Shown: positions 1 through 12,356, counted from the stretch's first letter. The stretch: DNA of 64,000 bases from Amphiura filiformis (GCF_039555335.1 NC_092647.1:9183274-9247273), one strand, 5' to 3'. Numbers and translations: made by a program. Notes: a model not told the origin generated them from the sequence alone.

Positions 1-843
1 TAACTCGCTTTTCTTTAACCCGCCTTTTTTTTAACTCGCCTAGTTACAGCTCCCAAAGACCCCATATTTGTTTACGAACACATGCTCTGTCACCCGAAGA
101 CCCCTTATTTTTCCATTTGATCCGTCACCCTAAGACCTACGGAAGCTCTGAAGGGACATGACGAGTTGACGACTTGACGAGTTGACGACTTGACGAGTTG
201 ACGACATAAACGATGACATAAAAGACCCTTATTTTTCAATTTAAACAGCGACTTTCATTTATCACTGATGTTGTTAGTTATTTTGAAAATTTTTTTGAAG
301 CATTCATGATTTAGAGCTATTAGAAATTCAAATGTTCGAGGTTTCTGTGGCAACTGTTTCGCCTGGCACCCAAAGGTTCCATTTTGTAAAAAGGTCATGT
401 TCTCACCCAATGACCCCATATTTTTCACATTTTGCTCTCACCGAATGCCCCTTGCTGTGAAAGTGTCAGCCCTACAACTATATCTATTCAATATTGAAGC
501 CCCCCCCCCGAGAAAGCCAAGATAAAGAAAACGACGAAAAAGAAAAAAAGAAAGTGAATAAAAACAAAAGGGAAGGCTAAAGGAAAAGGGGAAGAAGAAG
601 GGGGAGAAGACAAATTGAGTGAAAAACAAACCCATTTAGGACGGGGGAAGCAAATTCAAGCGCAAGCAAAGAACGGGGGAATAGGTGAAAAAAGGGGAAA
701 AAACCCTGAGCTTTGCGTATAGAACTGCTTCTTTTCAATCTGCATACATCATCCTAAGCTCAGTGGACAGAGTGAAAAACTGGTACATTTCTTTTTAAAA
801 AAAAGCTGTGAGCCGATTGAAATATTTTTTTCCAGTTTATTAA
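1..843. other. Gene-free left edge with dispersed repeat fragments
   Basis: No coding exon is recognisable here. The stretch holds short phrases about 'agaccccatattttt' and 'gtcaccc' that recur in opposite orientation near 9790-9880, so it is probably old dispersed repeat. A pure 18-bp tandem repeat lies inside it and is listed separately. Confidence 0.5.
159..206. repeat. 18-bp tandem repeat, about 2.6 copies
   Basis: The phrase gacgagttgacgacttga repeats back to back with an 18-bp period and no visible divergence. It is a short minisatellite with no coding sense. Confidence 0.8.
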
Positions 844-1173
844 GGGAACTGGAATGAGCGTTTTGAGCGTTTCGACAGCATTTTTTGTGGGACATGAGAG
901 CACATCAGACCTATCGAATTGCATTCTGAATACGAAGAATGTCTTTCTGATATCAAATAATTTTCATTTTATGAAATTCACGATATAATACAAATTTTAT
1001 AACAAATTATTAAAATTTGATATTTTTCATATTTTGGAGATATAACAGTCCTCGAAGTAAATTTTATAAATTTAATGATAGTCTTAGGCCTATGTATAAT
1101 ATAGCTGGGAGGAAAAGCCGACGATCAATTGAAAATGTTGACCTTTCATATTGAAGATATGGATTTTTTTCCC
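844..1173 (+). mobile_element. Half of a TTAA-flanked foldback element (family A, copy 1)
   Basis: The left end follows a TTAA (840-843) and begins GGGAACTGGAATGAGCG. It is nearly identical to the left arm of the complete copy at 24291-24953, and matching stops near the centre of the palindrome, after the 'gaagatatggattttttt' phrase. The right arm is missing, so this is a truncated copy. TTAA target sites are typical of piggyBac and Kolobok elements. No transposase is present. Confidence 0.75.
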
Positions 1174-1296
1174 ATTTATAATTAGGGCTTAGTGGTGTGT
1201 TGTTTTAATCTTTGGAGTGAAGGAGAAGGTGGTTTTAGCTCGAATTATTTACCCACAGATGGAACCCAGACGGTGGGACAGTCTAATATAAAATTG

Positions 1297-1500
1297 GGTA
1301 TCACGAATCGTTGTATATGATGTGCAGTTAATATTCATATTTTCTTTTATACAGTGCTTTTATGCTTCAGTTTTGACACAAAAATAATTTCATTGAAAAC
1401 CCTCTCACTCGGTTATTTCAAAAAGGTAACCACGCTTCACTAGAATGTGCAATAAATTAGCATCAAAATATGTCTTATTTTAACAGCATTCTGGAAACTA
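1297..1500 (+). repeat. Dispersed repeat 'gggtatcacgaatcg', copy 1
   Basis: This roughly 200-bp block starts gggtatcacgaatcg and contains 'aaaaccctctcactcgg'. It recurs in the same orientation at 11790-12000 and inverted at 13620-13823. All copies are non-coding. The inverted copy was later split from its neighbour by a TA-flanked element. Confidence 0.75.
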
Positions 1501-2612
1501 TGGGCGTTTGGCGAAAAGAGGGGTAGTTATTGAATGCAACATAATCTTGCATAGGCCTAATTATAATGGCTCACATCAATACTGAACAATTCGGAATTTG
1601 GAATCTACCAGTTTATTGATCGCGACAGCCCAAGTAAAAATCACTTGGGAAGCTAACAAACAGAGGGAGTACGGTTAATGAAAATATCAAATGTGAAAAT
1701 CTATCAATTGCACACAAATTAATACAAATCAGAATTTTGGGCTTAAATGTAATAGCCAGGGTATGTAAAATGGGCAAATGGACTACGGAGAAGTCTAGAG
1801 CATCATTCATGTGCTTAGCCTTGTCGAATTCCTTGTGCCTATGTCGTGTCGTGAAACTTAAATTTGTCAACACGCGCCCAACGACATTAAATCAACATTT
1901 CAGAAAAGTAGACCTGCATTATTTTTATTTTTATTAAAAGAATATGCCTGCATAAAAACTAACTGTTTTGCATGGGAACTGACATGTTAATATCAAAATC
2001 CCATAATTTATTCAGACTGTAATTCAGTCAATTTGGAGAATGGCCGGCTTAAGGGGACTCGATCTTTTGTGCGTAATTATAGAGGGCCAGGGGATTCACT
2101 CTATCATTTAAAAAATTATTTGAAGAAGTTAAAGAGCCCTAAGAATAAAAAACTGTAGTGTAATTCACTCCAGATACAATTTCTTTATATGACAAAAATT
2201 TATTTTTGTAATCGATCAAAAAACAAACGTTTTATATCAATTTTAAATTTAGCCTGAATCGGTAAATATGGTACCTCTCGCCCTTTTTTAGGTCAAGGCT
2301 GTTTTTACCATTATGCAGCGAACCATTGTTGAAGCTATTTCACATACATGTACAAAACATTCTAGAGGAAGAATGGGGCCATATACTGTTGAAATATCTT
2401 TTGTTGATTTCGAATGATAATGTCATGAAGTCGTAAATTTTAAGGTCAAATTCCTAAAACCAAAACAAAACATTGCGACGCAGATATTTCCCGACTTACG
2501 CAATTTCATCATCACATCAGTGTCTTTATTATTTGTTTGAAACCTTTCCCAAACGTTGGTGCTCTTTATGCATAAAACGGCTAATCTATCTTTACAAAAC
2601 TCCTCCACTCAA
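1501..2612. other. AT-rich sequence, nothing recognised
   Basis: Short open frames exist on both strands, but none has domain-like composition or splice-site support. I see no structured repeat. Confidence 0.4.
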
Positions 2613-2615
2613 CTG

Positions 2616-2697
2616 CCACCGTGGTCGAGCGGTAAAGCGTTAGACGCGTAATCAAAGGAAGTTACGAAACGCTGGTTCGAATCCCAACGAAGCCTGT
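2616..2697 (+). tRNA. tRNA-like pseudogene or SINE head, type II
   Basis: Internal Pol III promoter-like boxes are visible: an A box TGGTCGAGCGG near the 5' side and a B box GGTTCGAATCC near the 3' side. Spacing and an extended variable region suggest a Ser/Leu-type tRNA ancestor. The acceptor arms do not pair and the anticodon stem is broken, so this is unlikely to be a working tRNA. A decayed tRNA-derived SINE head is the simplest reading. Confidence 0.4.
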
Positions 2698-4799
2698 GGA
2701 AACTTTTTTTCTTCAAAATTCATGATCGCATTCCGAAATGAGTCACTTGTCGGTAAATCATGTATCGCACATCGTCATCATCCCTATTTCTTCGTGTCAA
2801 AAATTGCCGCGATAGTACAGCGAATCCTCTCGTTTTTCAACAGCTATACGCATGGCGATTTTGTTCGAGATAGGCCGAGCGACTCAGGCTAAGCATATAC
2901 CATGACTATCATATGAGATACCACAGAGTTTCTATATTCTACACATTATTACGATTTGTGAATGCTCTAGTACCCCATATGATGTTTCTATTACAAGAAA
3001 AATCGATTTGTTTTCAGGTAAAACCAGGGTTTTGTTTCCAGTACACTAACTCGAAAAGCAATACACTAATTAGCGGGGCCTTGCAGCTTGCTGTGGATAT
3101 CTTTTACTGCATTTTATAAGTAAAGATTTTGAAATCCAAAGTAAAAATTGTGATATATTTAATTTTGAGAATTACAATTATACTTTATAGGTATAAAGGA
3201 ACACGTTTAGCCCATTCAGTTAAGTTCCAGGTGCAAGTCCTATAACACAATGCATATGTAAACTTTCTTTATCTGTGTCAATAATAGAATATTGATTTCA
3301 ACGGAATATAGAGCTGTATGGAAAAAAAATTTATAATACAGGGTGTTGACACTGTGTATCGTATCCTTTAATAAGCATTCGTGTCTTTTGTATACAAGAA
3401 CAATCATCAAGACCGAATAATTAGGCATATGCTTTGTGAGTTTTGGCTAACAACACGCCGCAAAAGCTTACAAAGCTCGTTGCGGATTATGTTTTAAAAT
3501 TCACTTATCGTAGATCCAGTCACAGACTTTAAGCATCATATTTCGAGGCGCGGAAAGACACCAAATTGGTGTCGTATGACCTTTGACATTCTTTTGTGGC
3601 GAGTGACATGACCTTTCAATTCACGCCGAGTGTCCTTGACAGGCTTGATTATGCTTCATGGTCATGAAAGAATTCAAAAGATAACCTCTGCCCCAATAAT
3701 CCCAAGCTATTGTCTGAAACTGCACCTCGGAAGATGTATGGTAAAAACTCAGTCCTCAAATGATAAATTACTGACTATCATTGAGGACTGAGTTCCGCAG
3801 TCTAATGTAGATCCACCATGAGCTGTTGTGCATATGCATATCGATATGGTGTGATACGGAGCTCAGCGAAATGAAATCGCAAAAGCGCGCCGGTTCGAAT
3901 CCGAACGGTTCTAATTTTTTTCTCTACTTTATTATAGTTCGCATCGCATGAACTTTACTTCTTCATACATTTTGGAAATCGTATGGCCTCAAGTTGTGGC
4001 AATTTCTAAAAGGGCAAATACATGAAGAGGTTTCCGGCTTGTGTTATCTTATCACATCAAGGAAACTGAGAGTAATTAAAGCGTACTATAAAGCCAGAAA
4101 ATATACGATTTCGGTCAAATTTGATTTTGTTTTTCTTTGTCAAAAATTCTGAAATAATATTAGCAAACTGCTAGGAAGGTTTGCAAATATGTCGGGTCAA
4201 TTTAAGCCGAAATAATGGGGTAAAATGGAAGAAAACCTACTTACAATCTGGATTATAACTCTTTTTCAAACTTCCTCACTCCCCTTTAATACACATTCAT
4301 GTATAAGAATGAACTTCATGGAATGTAACTTGAAGTTTACGAATCGTGCCAAGTTAGCTATGAAATCCGGATAATAATGAAATAGATTGAATCTGGTGGG
4401 GAAAAGTTTAAGGACCCCTGTAGGTTATTGGTTTTAAATTGGTTTTAAATGCGTGGGTTGAAAAAAAAAGAATGAAGTTTCAGAAGCCTTTGACATTTCT
4501 CATGGTCCCCAGTTGGACGCTCGGACATTATGCGTCATTATCATAAGAACATGTTTCAATGGTTCCCACGTAAACAGACACCCATTATACCCAGTCGGCA
4601 AACCCACTATACAAATTAGGTTCCCTAAAATTCAATTGTTTGCCAATAAACCCAAATCTTTTGCAGAATTACGCGTAAAGCGTGATGTCATCATCACGAT
4701 AAATGCACAGACGTATCAATAAAATAATAAATTTGGCGGGCTGATACGTTTTCTTGCAATGTGGTTTTCTTGTAAGTTGTATAAAGGATGACGGCTATT
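2698..4799. other. Gene-free stretch with a weak B-box-like site near 3885
   Basis: No exon is recognisable. A second GGTTCGAATCC-type B box occurs near 3890-3901 in a degenerate tRNA-like context, probably another SINE relic. One clean hairpin is listed separately. Confidence 0.35.
3747..3793. repeat. Short near-perfect hairpin
   Basis: The arm aactcagtcctcaa is followed by tgata, a short loop and the inverted match tatcattgaggactgagtt. The arms are about 19 bp with a loop of about 10 bp. No flanking duplication is evident. Confidence 0.7.
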
Positions 4800-5165
4800 T
4801 TTACATAAGCAGTAAAGTAGCCAGCAGCGGGGGCGCAGACAAAAAATGAAAGAGAAAATCGGGAAGGAAAAGGACAACATTCACTCCGATGTTGGACCAA
4901 AATAGTGTAACATACAATTTTTTATGCGCGCACATTGTCCCAATAATAGGCCTAATGCCCTTTTTTTACCTTTTTTGGAAGCTCGAAGACATAACATAAT
5001 ATGTACAGTCTCTCTAAAAAATAACGGTATAGGGCCTACTGTATGTGTATTGTGTATCCCACCGATTTTATACCGGGTCAAAATGATGCAACCGACATTT
5101 TTTTCCTCTTTGCCCCCAATTTGTTTTATTTTGCCCCTCCCCCCCTTCCGGCCATGAAAGCGCCT
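4800..5165. repeat. Dispersed repeat with 'atgcgcgc...cacattgt', copy 1
   Basis: This block shares the order of several phrases with 33755-34215: 'tagccagcag', 'aaaatgaaagagaaaatc', 'ccaaaatagtgtaa', 'atgcgcgc' and 'gaagctcgaagacata'. Together they define a dispersed family, perhaps the 3' part of a retroelement. Open frames over it are not conserved between the two copies, so it is not treated as coding. Confidence 0.6.
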
Positions 5166-6540
5166 GTATATGGTCAATTCCAGCCAAAGCGGACAAAATT
5201 CTCTCTGGGGCCATTTTGAAAATGTTTTCCTTTTCAATTCTAGACTTATCAAATGAGACGGTCATATCTAGTGAATCATCAGGTGGAAGTGCCATCGGAT
5301 TGAAAAATAACTTTTCTTGCTAGACCAAATAAAGTGTTAAATGCGCATATGCATGTTACCCACGAATTCAAGCCTTTTTCACCTGTTGTAGGCCCCTACG
5401 CCATAAAATTTCACTTTCTTTAATATCTTTCAATATTTTATGTGTGACTCATATAGGCCTACACTAGAAATCGGTGAAGACTTTGAACGTAAAATAGAAT
5501 TTTATTACATATATCTACAAAGAAATATCTTGGTTATTACATATTTGAAGAAAGAACCAGGTGTACAGTTAAGATTGTGTCAATTCTTAAAACTCTTTCC
5601 AAAGTGGCTGTCATTTAACATTACTGTATTATTTCGAAAGATTAGAATAAATTCTTCATATAAATATAAAGTTCGATTTTGTATCTCGTCGCAGGATGAG
5701 GATCTCGGATGGATTCGTGGGTAACAGCGTCTGGAAAATAGCATTTCCTAGTATTTTCTTTTAATAAAAATAAAAAATACTTTTCCGCATGTCAATAATT
5801 CAGGGTGCAATGGCACTAAAATGAATTTTAATCAAAATACAAACTACATGGAATATTTAGAATGGATCATTATGGCATGTTGGGTATAAAAATTTTGAGA
5901 ATAATGAAGTTGCCAAATTCAAATAGACAGAGCAAACAGTTTTATATTATTATTTTAGTAAAATCATTCCATATTTTCATGCAGCAATATTCTATTAACT
6001 CGTGTTTGACAGTTCCTACGAACTAAAACACTATCAATACATTGTTAACTAAAATTTAAGTAGAGATTCGTGGGTAACCAAAATGTTCGTGGGTAACACA
6101 TATTTGAAGGTATGTATTGGTAGGCGGCAAAATAAAAAATATTACAGAAGGTTGGAAACCATCATGCGGTTATTCCTCCATTGTGTTTCAATGATTCCCG
6201 TATTCTCTAACCGATTGCATTTACCCAAAAAATGGTAATTTAGGATAATCAATCAAAACCTCGTGATACAGCTTCAGTATACCTTCAAGAGGACGCTATT
6301 AAACAGGACTGTTTTGGAACCTATTTCGCATGTTTTCAAAATGTTAAGATGCATAAGAAACATATAATTTACGAGTAAATCCTTGGATTCGTGGGTAACG
6401 CCGAATTCGTGGGTAAAGCTATAAGTACTATAGTACCGTTTGGGGTTTGCGTTTCTTAGGTGCATAAACTGTAAGTACTGTAAAAATTATAGCATACCCA
6501 TGGCTTGAATATGTGCTGATTTAAACTTAAAATAAATAAA

Positions 6541-6605
6541 AATTCCTTTAAAAAAGGAATGGGGCGCCCAATGTGAGCTTGGACGTGACGGTGAATTCCA
6601 TGGTG
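6541..6605 (+). repeat. Inverted partner of 9945-10005
   Basis: The phrase aattcctttaaaaaaggaat followed by ggggcgccca recurs as its reverse complement near 9965-10003, and similarity extends for about 60 bp. The two copies face each other about 3.4 kb apart. They may be ends of one element or two separate copies of a short family. Confidence 0.6.
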
Positions 6606-7140
6606 TGTAGATTTGGTATTATAATGATTTTTCTAGGGAAGAGTAGAAGATGATCAAATGCAAGAGAAATGTGTTTGATTGGGGAAGGTGTGTGACAGGA
6701 CCGTTTTGGATGAAATAAATGGGATTGAAGCTTTCGTGTCAATTTGCGATTATGTGGGGTGGGGATTTCTGTTTTGGGACCTATTGTAGTGAGGAGATTG
6801 CTTTGGATATTGAATATTGTTGAATTTCGTTATGCAGGGGTATATGATGAATAGTGCTTGGACGTGATATGGTGAATTCTATGGTGTGTAGATTTGGTAT
6901 TATAATGATTTTTCTAGGGAAGAGTATAGGAAATGATCAAATGCAAGAGAAATGTGTTTGATTGGGGACAATGTATGACAGGACCGTTTTGGATGAAAAA
7001 ATGGGAATGAAGCTTTCGTGTCAATTTGCGATTATGTGGGGTGGGGAAAATTCTGTTTTTGGGACCTATTATAGTGAGGATATTGCTTTGGATATTGAAT
7101 ATTGTTGAATTTCGTTATGCAGGGGTATATGATGAATAGT
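6580..7140. repeat. Two-copy tandem duplication, unit about 280 bp
   Basis: A block from 'ggacgtga.ggtgaattc' to 'ggggtatatgatgaatagt' is present twice in direct orientation with only a few substitutions and small indels. It is non-coding. The low divergence indicates a fairly recent local duplication. Confidence 0.85.
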
Positions 7141-8597
7141 ATAGAAGACACAAATAAGTAAGCTCCCCTGGCAAAATATGTGGGGGGGGGGGGTTATCCC
7201 CACCCGGGATCTACGCCTATGTTGACCAATAGAAAACGTTAAGTTTTTATAAATGTATAACGTCTGTGATACATATACATCATCTACTTGCTAATACACT
7301 GAAAATCAAATAGAGATGAAGGATAAAGAGGAAGAGTCTTTCAAAATGACACAGTTCACGAATCAGGTGTATAGTCATTTGTTGTAACTTTCCATTTTCA
7401 TATCTAACCTACTCTGCACTAAATCTTACAATAATTCGTGATTTGAGGCATAATGATACCTACATCCTGACTCTGACATATAGGCCTATAACTCCCCAGC
7501 AAACAAACTTTCCAAGTCAATTATAGGCCTACCATGCAAATAATAACATTTGGCCTACTAGAGCTCTAATTAAGATAACATCTAATTAAGCAAACATTAC
7601 TGGGTAGCATCGAGGTTTAAGAACTGTTCCCATGATAGATAAGCATGTTGTGGATCCTAGTGTATGGTCAAACTATATGCCGTGTTGTTTCCATACAGTT
7701 TGCCGCCCAATTGTGCCACCATATTACAACTCTGGCAATAACCGCTATATAGATTTGTTTATGGTAATTGGCAAACAAAGGCCATTGATCTTATGGTCAA
7801 ATGTCATCGTCTATCGGGTTTTAAGACAAACGGTGGTCAGGTTGAAGGCATACAAAGGTCGCGGATTATGTGGTGTTTTACAAATCCATTAATTTTGTCT
7901 TTTAAACAAAGAATATACGCACACCATTTTATCCTGTGCATAACAGAAAACAATAATAAAATAAAATCCAAACATATTGTGGTTTTATTTCTGAGCAAGG
8001 GCATAATTTTAGCAAAACAATTGCGGAGTAAATCTAGTAAGAGTGAAATTAGAAACTTCTCACAAACACATGCCTATATTGTGGGACGCCTCCGTAGGGC
8101 GCCCCAACAATCACCTTGTTTTTCAAGGTTAGCATCTATTCGGGATTCGTGGGTAACAAAAGTTTAAACCGTCGTAGATTCTTGTTTAAAGCGGTGAACG
8201 TATTTTTACGATTTACAATTTTGAGCGCTTGTCAAACTAAATTCAGTGTCCAAAGTCATTAAATGTTAATTTAAGTTATGGCAATTATATTTGCTGGACT
8301 CGTGGGTAACAGTTGATACGTGGGTAACGTCAAATTTGATTTTATGGAATTTTATGGGTAAAACGTATTTGCATAAAATAATCACTTGGACCTCAGAATT
8401 ATAGAACGAAACTTCGTTTCATGATATAGTCATTTATGGCATATTCACTTAACATTTTTCAGAACGATCATTTTATTTTTGATACGCGGATAACAAAATT
8501 ATTAGCCAAATTGACTTAATGGCCTCTAGAGTCCACAAACTTTGGTGGAATTCAATCGTTTTACATATGATGAGAGATCACGCAAACGTCTTTCTAA

Positions 8598-9104
8598 GGC
8601 TGCGATCACATAGAAGTATACTATTCGGGTATACGGTGCACGTTTTGCAGGTGCACGCGTATAGCTCAAATCGGGCAAGGTAATTTCATAGTACCGGGTC
8701 ACATAAGAGCTATTCGAAAAGGCCGTACACCTGCGTATAGTTTAGTATAGTGGAATCGTGCGTGTTCGATTTTAGTGCAGCGTATACCGTCCTAATTTTA
8801 AAAACCTAAACCATATGTGGGTAAATTCATTTTTTTAATAGATGCACTATCTAATTCTGCACATTATGACACCTCATTGAATGCAATGTGACCTCAAGAA
8901 GTAGGCCTAAAGTTACAAGCATTTGATAAGACGAAGAAAATGGGTAAACTGACATACTCGCTATCCGCTATACGAAATACGCTCATTCCATCAGGCTGAG
9001 TTCACATAGTATACTCCTATATGAACTCAGCCTGATCGAATGAGCGTATTTCGTATAGCGAATACCGTATACCGTATACCGTATACTTCTATGTGAACTC
9101 AGCC
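8598..9104. mobile_element. Harbinger-like MITE with TAA target duplication
   Basis: The ends are inverted repeats, GGCTG.G.TCACATAGAAGTA on the left and its complement TACTTCTATGTGAACTCAGCC on the right. The element is flanked on both sides by TAA (8595-8597 and 9105-9107). A 3-bp TWA duplication is the hallmark of PIF/Harbinger. It has no coding capacity. The interior holds a second palindrome (about 8958-9062) in which two copies of the same terminal sequence face each other, suggesting nesting or an internal rearrangement. Confidence 0.7.
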
Positions 9105-10356
9105 TAACGGTAATAATTTCATTTTGATTGAAGGACATTCAATGACATAAACACATCAAAAGAAATAAGCCCCCTCTGAACATGTCGTCATAACATAACT
9201 CCGCTTCTGGATATCGTTTGAAGTCAAATGATATACCATTTTAAGTTTATGATGTTTATTTTTAAACACGAAATAAAACAAAATTGACCGGGGAAGATTT
9301 ACGGCTCATTCGCCGTGGACGGTCACATATAGCACCCAGTGTGGCATAGATTTCTTTTTGGGGCGCCCGCTACGGCGGCCACTATTGCCTTGTGGCTTGA
9401 AGTGTAGTTGTAAATTGCTTCAAATTTCGGTCTTTCTAGATTTATTTCGCTTTTTTGCTTAAAAGTAGGCTCCTTACGTGCTTAGAAATAAAAACGCAAC
9501 TTACTTGGTTTTGATTTTATTATTGTTTACTATGCACATGATGTCAGTAAAGAAGTTGTATATGCATGCAGCAGGAATTAAGGCTTGAAATACAAAATTA
9601 GTGGAAACCCATTTAAGTCTTACGATATGGTACACACACGGAAGATGCCATTAGTTGGTTGATGTATATCCCTCCTATGATTTATGCTTTGTTATCAAAA
9701 GCACGACACATGATATTATGATTTGCACAAAAGCAGTGATAGATGATCATGATGACTCGTTGCTGTTCAAATGGAAATATAGGGATCTTTAGGTGACAAA
9801 TCGAAAGGAAAAATGTCTTTAGGTGACAGAGCATGTGATCATAAAAAATATGGGGTCTTTGGGTGACAGCGGTACTGAAAAGGGGGTCTTAACAGCCCTA
9901 CATACGCGTCACCTCCAAAGTGGGAGTGACCCCACCCCCGGATTTCAGCACATCACATCAAAGCTCCCGTTGGGCGCCCATTCCTTTTTTAAAGGAATTT
10001 TTATTGACAATGGGATGGGGTGGACTTAGTGCAAATCTCTGAAGTAGAGTGAATCACGTATTTTTGCTCACAAAATAACTTTTTTAGTCTATCAAGACAT
10101 TAAAAGCTGTTATCATTACGATAAAGCTGACGGGTTGCCACCTAGTTAGCTATTAACCTCATTTTTTTTCACGAACAAATGTAGTAAATATCTAGAGAAT
10201 TCCGTCAAGGAAAAATGGAACAATTTCAGTCATGCTAGTGGTCCAAACTGCAAAGCGAGGACAAACCCGCTAAATCTCCCATTACCTGTCCAATATCAAC
10301 GATTGAGAAAATTAAAAATGGGCAAACAGTAAACCCCCTGTAACCAACCCGTTTTA
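9105..10356. other. Gene-free stretch with repeat fragments
   Basis: The stretch contains the inverted partner of 6541-6605 (about 9945-10005) and the opposite-orientation relatives of the left-edge phrases (9780-9880). No exon is recognisable. Confidence 0.4.
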
Positions 10357-10839
10357 CAGTATGCTTCGACTATATTTATAAATACGTTTTTATAAATACG
10401 CGCGTGACCACGCAATGCCATGATGCATGGCAGCTTGTAGACTCGAAGTGACCTTCTACATAGTGGGTGGTCTTCCTATACATTTGAATGCAAAGCGGAA
10501 CAACTTGAGACTAACTGTGCAGCAAATTTGTCTATTTTGTTCAGCTTAGTGATTATATTGCAATCGTTTCCGTCGTTGACTATTTTTTCCGTCGTCAAAT
10601 ACTTTCAAAATGTTGTTTTTAATAACATAATTAAAAATTCGGAATCCCCTCATGTGTAATAACTTTGCTATTCAATTAATACTTAAATTTGATATTTATC
10701 TACAGAGTTCCTATCCTTTTCTGTATAGTGGTCAATGAATGAGGATTTGGTCACACTTGCTTGTCTTGGTATGTCGTGCCTATATGGGTCACGTGCGTAT
10801 TTATAAAAGCGTATTTATAAATATAGTCGAAGCATACTG
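10357..10839. mobile_element. MITE with about 50-bp terminal inverted repeats and TTTTA duplication
   Basis: The left end CAGTATGCTTCGACTATA and the right end TATAGTCGAAGCATACTG are inverted repeats extending about 50 bp. TTTTA flanks both sides (10352-10356 and 10840-10844). It has no coding capacity. A 5-bp duplication excludes Tc1/mariner and Harbinger, and the superfamily is not assigned. Confidence 0.7.
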
Positions 10840-11146
10840 TTTTACCTGATGTTGGGAAAATTAAAAAACAAAACAAAAAAACAAAAAAATCCAGCTGCAT
10901 TTTTAGAAAAAGGTGGTTCTCGAACCACGAGTCTCAACCTTCTTTCGCGACCGCCTGCTTTCGCGATTACGGTTCTCGTCTGGGCACGTTATTATGACGT
11001 TAACCTGGCTGATAGTGACTGTACGCACCAAGTTTCATACCCATCCGACAGCACACCACTCTTCGTCATACATACATTCTCCCAGCCACATTTCCCTAAC
11101 ATAATATGAAATTTAAAAAAAAAAAGGAAATTAAATTTTGGCACAA

Positions 11147-11226
11147 GTGGGGCTCGAACCCACGCTGCACTGCGCCGCTATCATGTATACAGAATCGACA
11201 TATCACCAGCGCCTTAGACCGCTTGT
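11147..11226 (-). tRNA. tRNA-Leu-like module at the 3' end of a repeat
   Basis: On the minus strand the A-box side reads AAGCGGTCTAAGGCGCTGG and the B-box side reads GTGGGTTCGAGCCCCAC with a well-paired T arm. This resembles a type II leucine tRNA. The acceptor and anticodon stems are poorly formed and extra bases lie between the arms, so it looks like a tRNA-derived module, not a functional gene. The related copy at 17462 keeps only the 5' half. Confidence 0.5.
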
Positions 11227-11805
11227 TGGTGTCATCGTAAAAATTTAAACATATAATCACAACTTCATTACTTCAACATACCACGTGACAAGCAAAGACA
11301 GAAAACGTACCATATTTTGGAATTTTATTTGTTTAAAAACATTAATGTGTATTAATAGCGCTCAATTGTTAATAACTGCTTGTTCTACATACAGAAATCC
11401 GACAATAAATGGGCAGTTATACATGCACAATACATAACCGATTTGAACTCGCTGGGCTGCTCCGGCTGCACGTGCTTTACTCCTATATTATACCGGGTAT
11501 GTACATGTGGGTCAGTATGGAGCCTACCATTTTTCGTGTATACACGGTCTGGATTTTTGCAATTTAACGGAGAAGTCCACGTAGGTCCCCACAGTTTCTT
11601 TCAGATATTAAAAGATTAGATTCCCATGAAGACGAAACAGTAATCTTTAGTTGGGACCTACGTAAAATTTACATAAAATTTTTGCCATCAATCCAGTGTT
11701 CATTTCAACTAAATTCAGAAAAAATTTTGGCGTATATAAAATTGAAATAAAATTCTCTGCTTTCTAAACCACATAAACTGTAGCACCATTGGGTATCACG
11801 AATCG
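11147..11805 (-). mobile_element. Repeat ending in a tRNA-like module, copy 1
   Basis: This block and 16965-17505 are homologous in opposite orientation. Shared landmarks are 'caattgagcgctattaa', 'ccaaaatatggtacg' with 'cttgtcacgtggtatg' beyond it, and an outer end 'ttttggcgtatataaaattg' next to 'gggtatcacgaatcg'. In both, the tRNA-like sequence is at the same relative end. Interior sequences differ in length, consistent with old copies. No protein is encoded. Confidence 0.6.
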
Positions 11806-12000
11806 TCATATATGATGTACACTTAATATTCAAATATTTTTTTATACATATGATGCTTCAGTTTTTACACAAAAAATATTTCTTTGAAAACCCTCCCACT
11901 CGACTATTTTTAAAAAAGTAATCAGGCTTCCTCAGCATGTGCAAGAAAATAGCATTAAAATTTTTCTTATTCTAGCAGCCTTTTAGAAATACTGGTGAAC
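11790..12000 (+). repeat. Dispersed repeat 'gggtatcacgaatcg', copy 2
   Basis: It aligns by eye with 1297-1500 along its length, including 'gaaaaccctcccactcg'. It abuts the tRNA-ended repeat directly, so the two blocks may be parts of one larger family. Confidence 0.7.
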
Positions 12001-12039
12001 GGCGTCCACTGCTGTAATCCGACAGTCTTTATTAATCTG

Positions 12040-12235
12040 ACCTCAGCTGACACCTGATGACCCCGAAATGACCTTCCAAAAATTTGGCTCTAAATGTTGA
12101 CTGTACCCACCAAGTTTCATGCACATATGATGGTTTTAGTCATTTGACCTCAGCTGACCCCTGGGTGACCTCGGATGACCCCGAAATGACCTTCCAAACT
12201 GTACCCACCAAGTTTCATGCCCATACGACAACATA
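12040..12235 (+). repeat. Partial tandem array of the 'aagtttcatgcccata' unit
   Basis: About one and a half copies of a unit run through 'gacctcagctgacc', 'ccgaaatgaccttccaaa', 'tgtacccaccaagtttcatg'. The same unit forms a longer array at 49130-49700. It is non-coding. Confidence 0.7.
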
Positions 12236-12356
12236 TATGGAGAGTAAGAAAGAATACAGCAGGATGGGGTCCCCGGGGTAGTTGCATAAGGTACTTAATT
12301 ACCCTATTTTGCGGTGAAAATCTAATCAGGTCGAGAACCTCTGGCTAACACTCTCC

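Larger units (their letters stand above)
5355..8494. repeat. Field of a GTGGGTAAC iteron motif (ten copies)
   Basis: A 12-14 bp word, consensus GATTCGTGGGTAAC, occurs at 5712, 6065, 6085, 6386, 6403, 8144, 8297 and 8315 on the plus strand. A weaker form lies at 8481, and an inverted copy GTTACCCACGAATTC at 5355-5369. Three pairs are spaced 17-20 bp apart. The middle of the field is filled by later repeats (6541-7145). Clustered, oriented iterons like these are often transposase- or replication-protein-binding sites in subterminal regions of DNA elements. No protein is identified here. Confidence 0.65.

Noticed and set aside
4881-5295. 123- and 75-codon minus-strand frames
   Set aside because: The homologous repeat copy at 33755-34215 does not keep these frames open.
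7632-8167. Overlapping plus-strand frames of 86 and 124 codons in the iteron field
   Set aside because: No domain, signal or coiled-coil pattern is visible, composition matches the surrounding AT-rich DNA, and an iteron lies within the end of the second frame.
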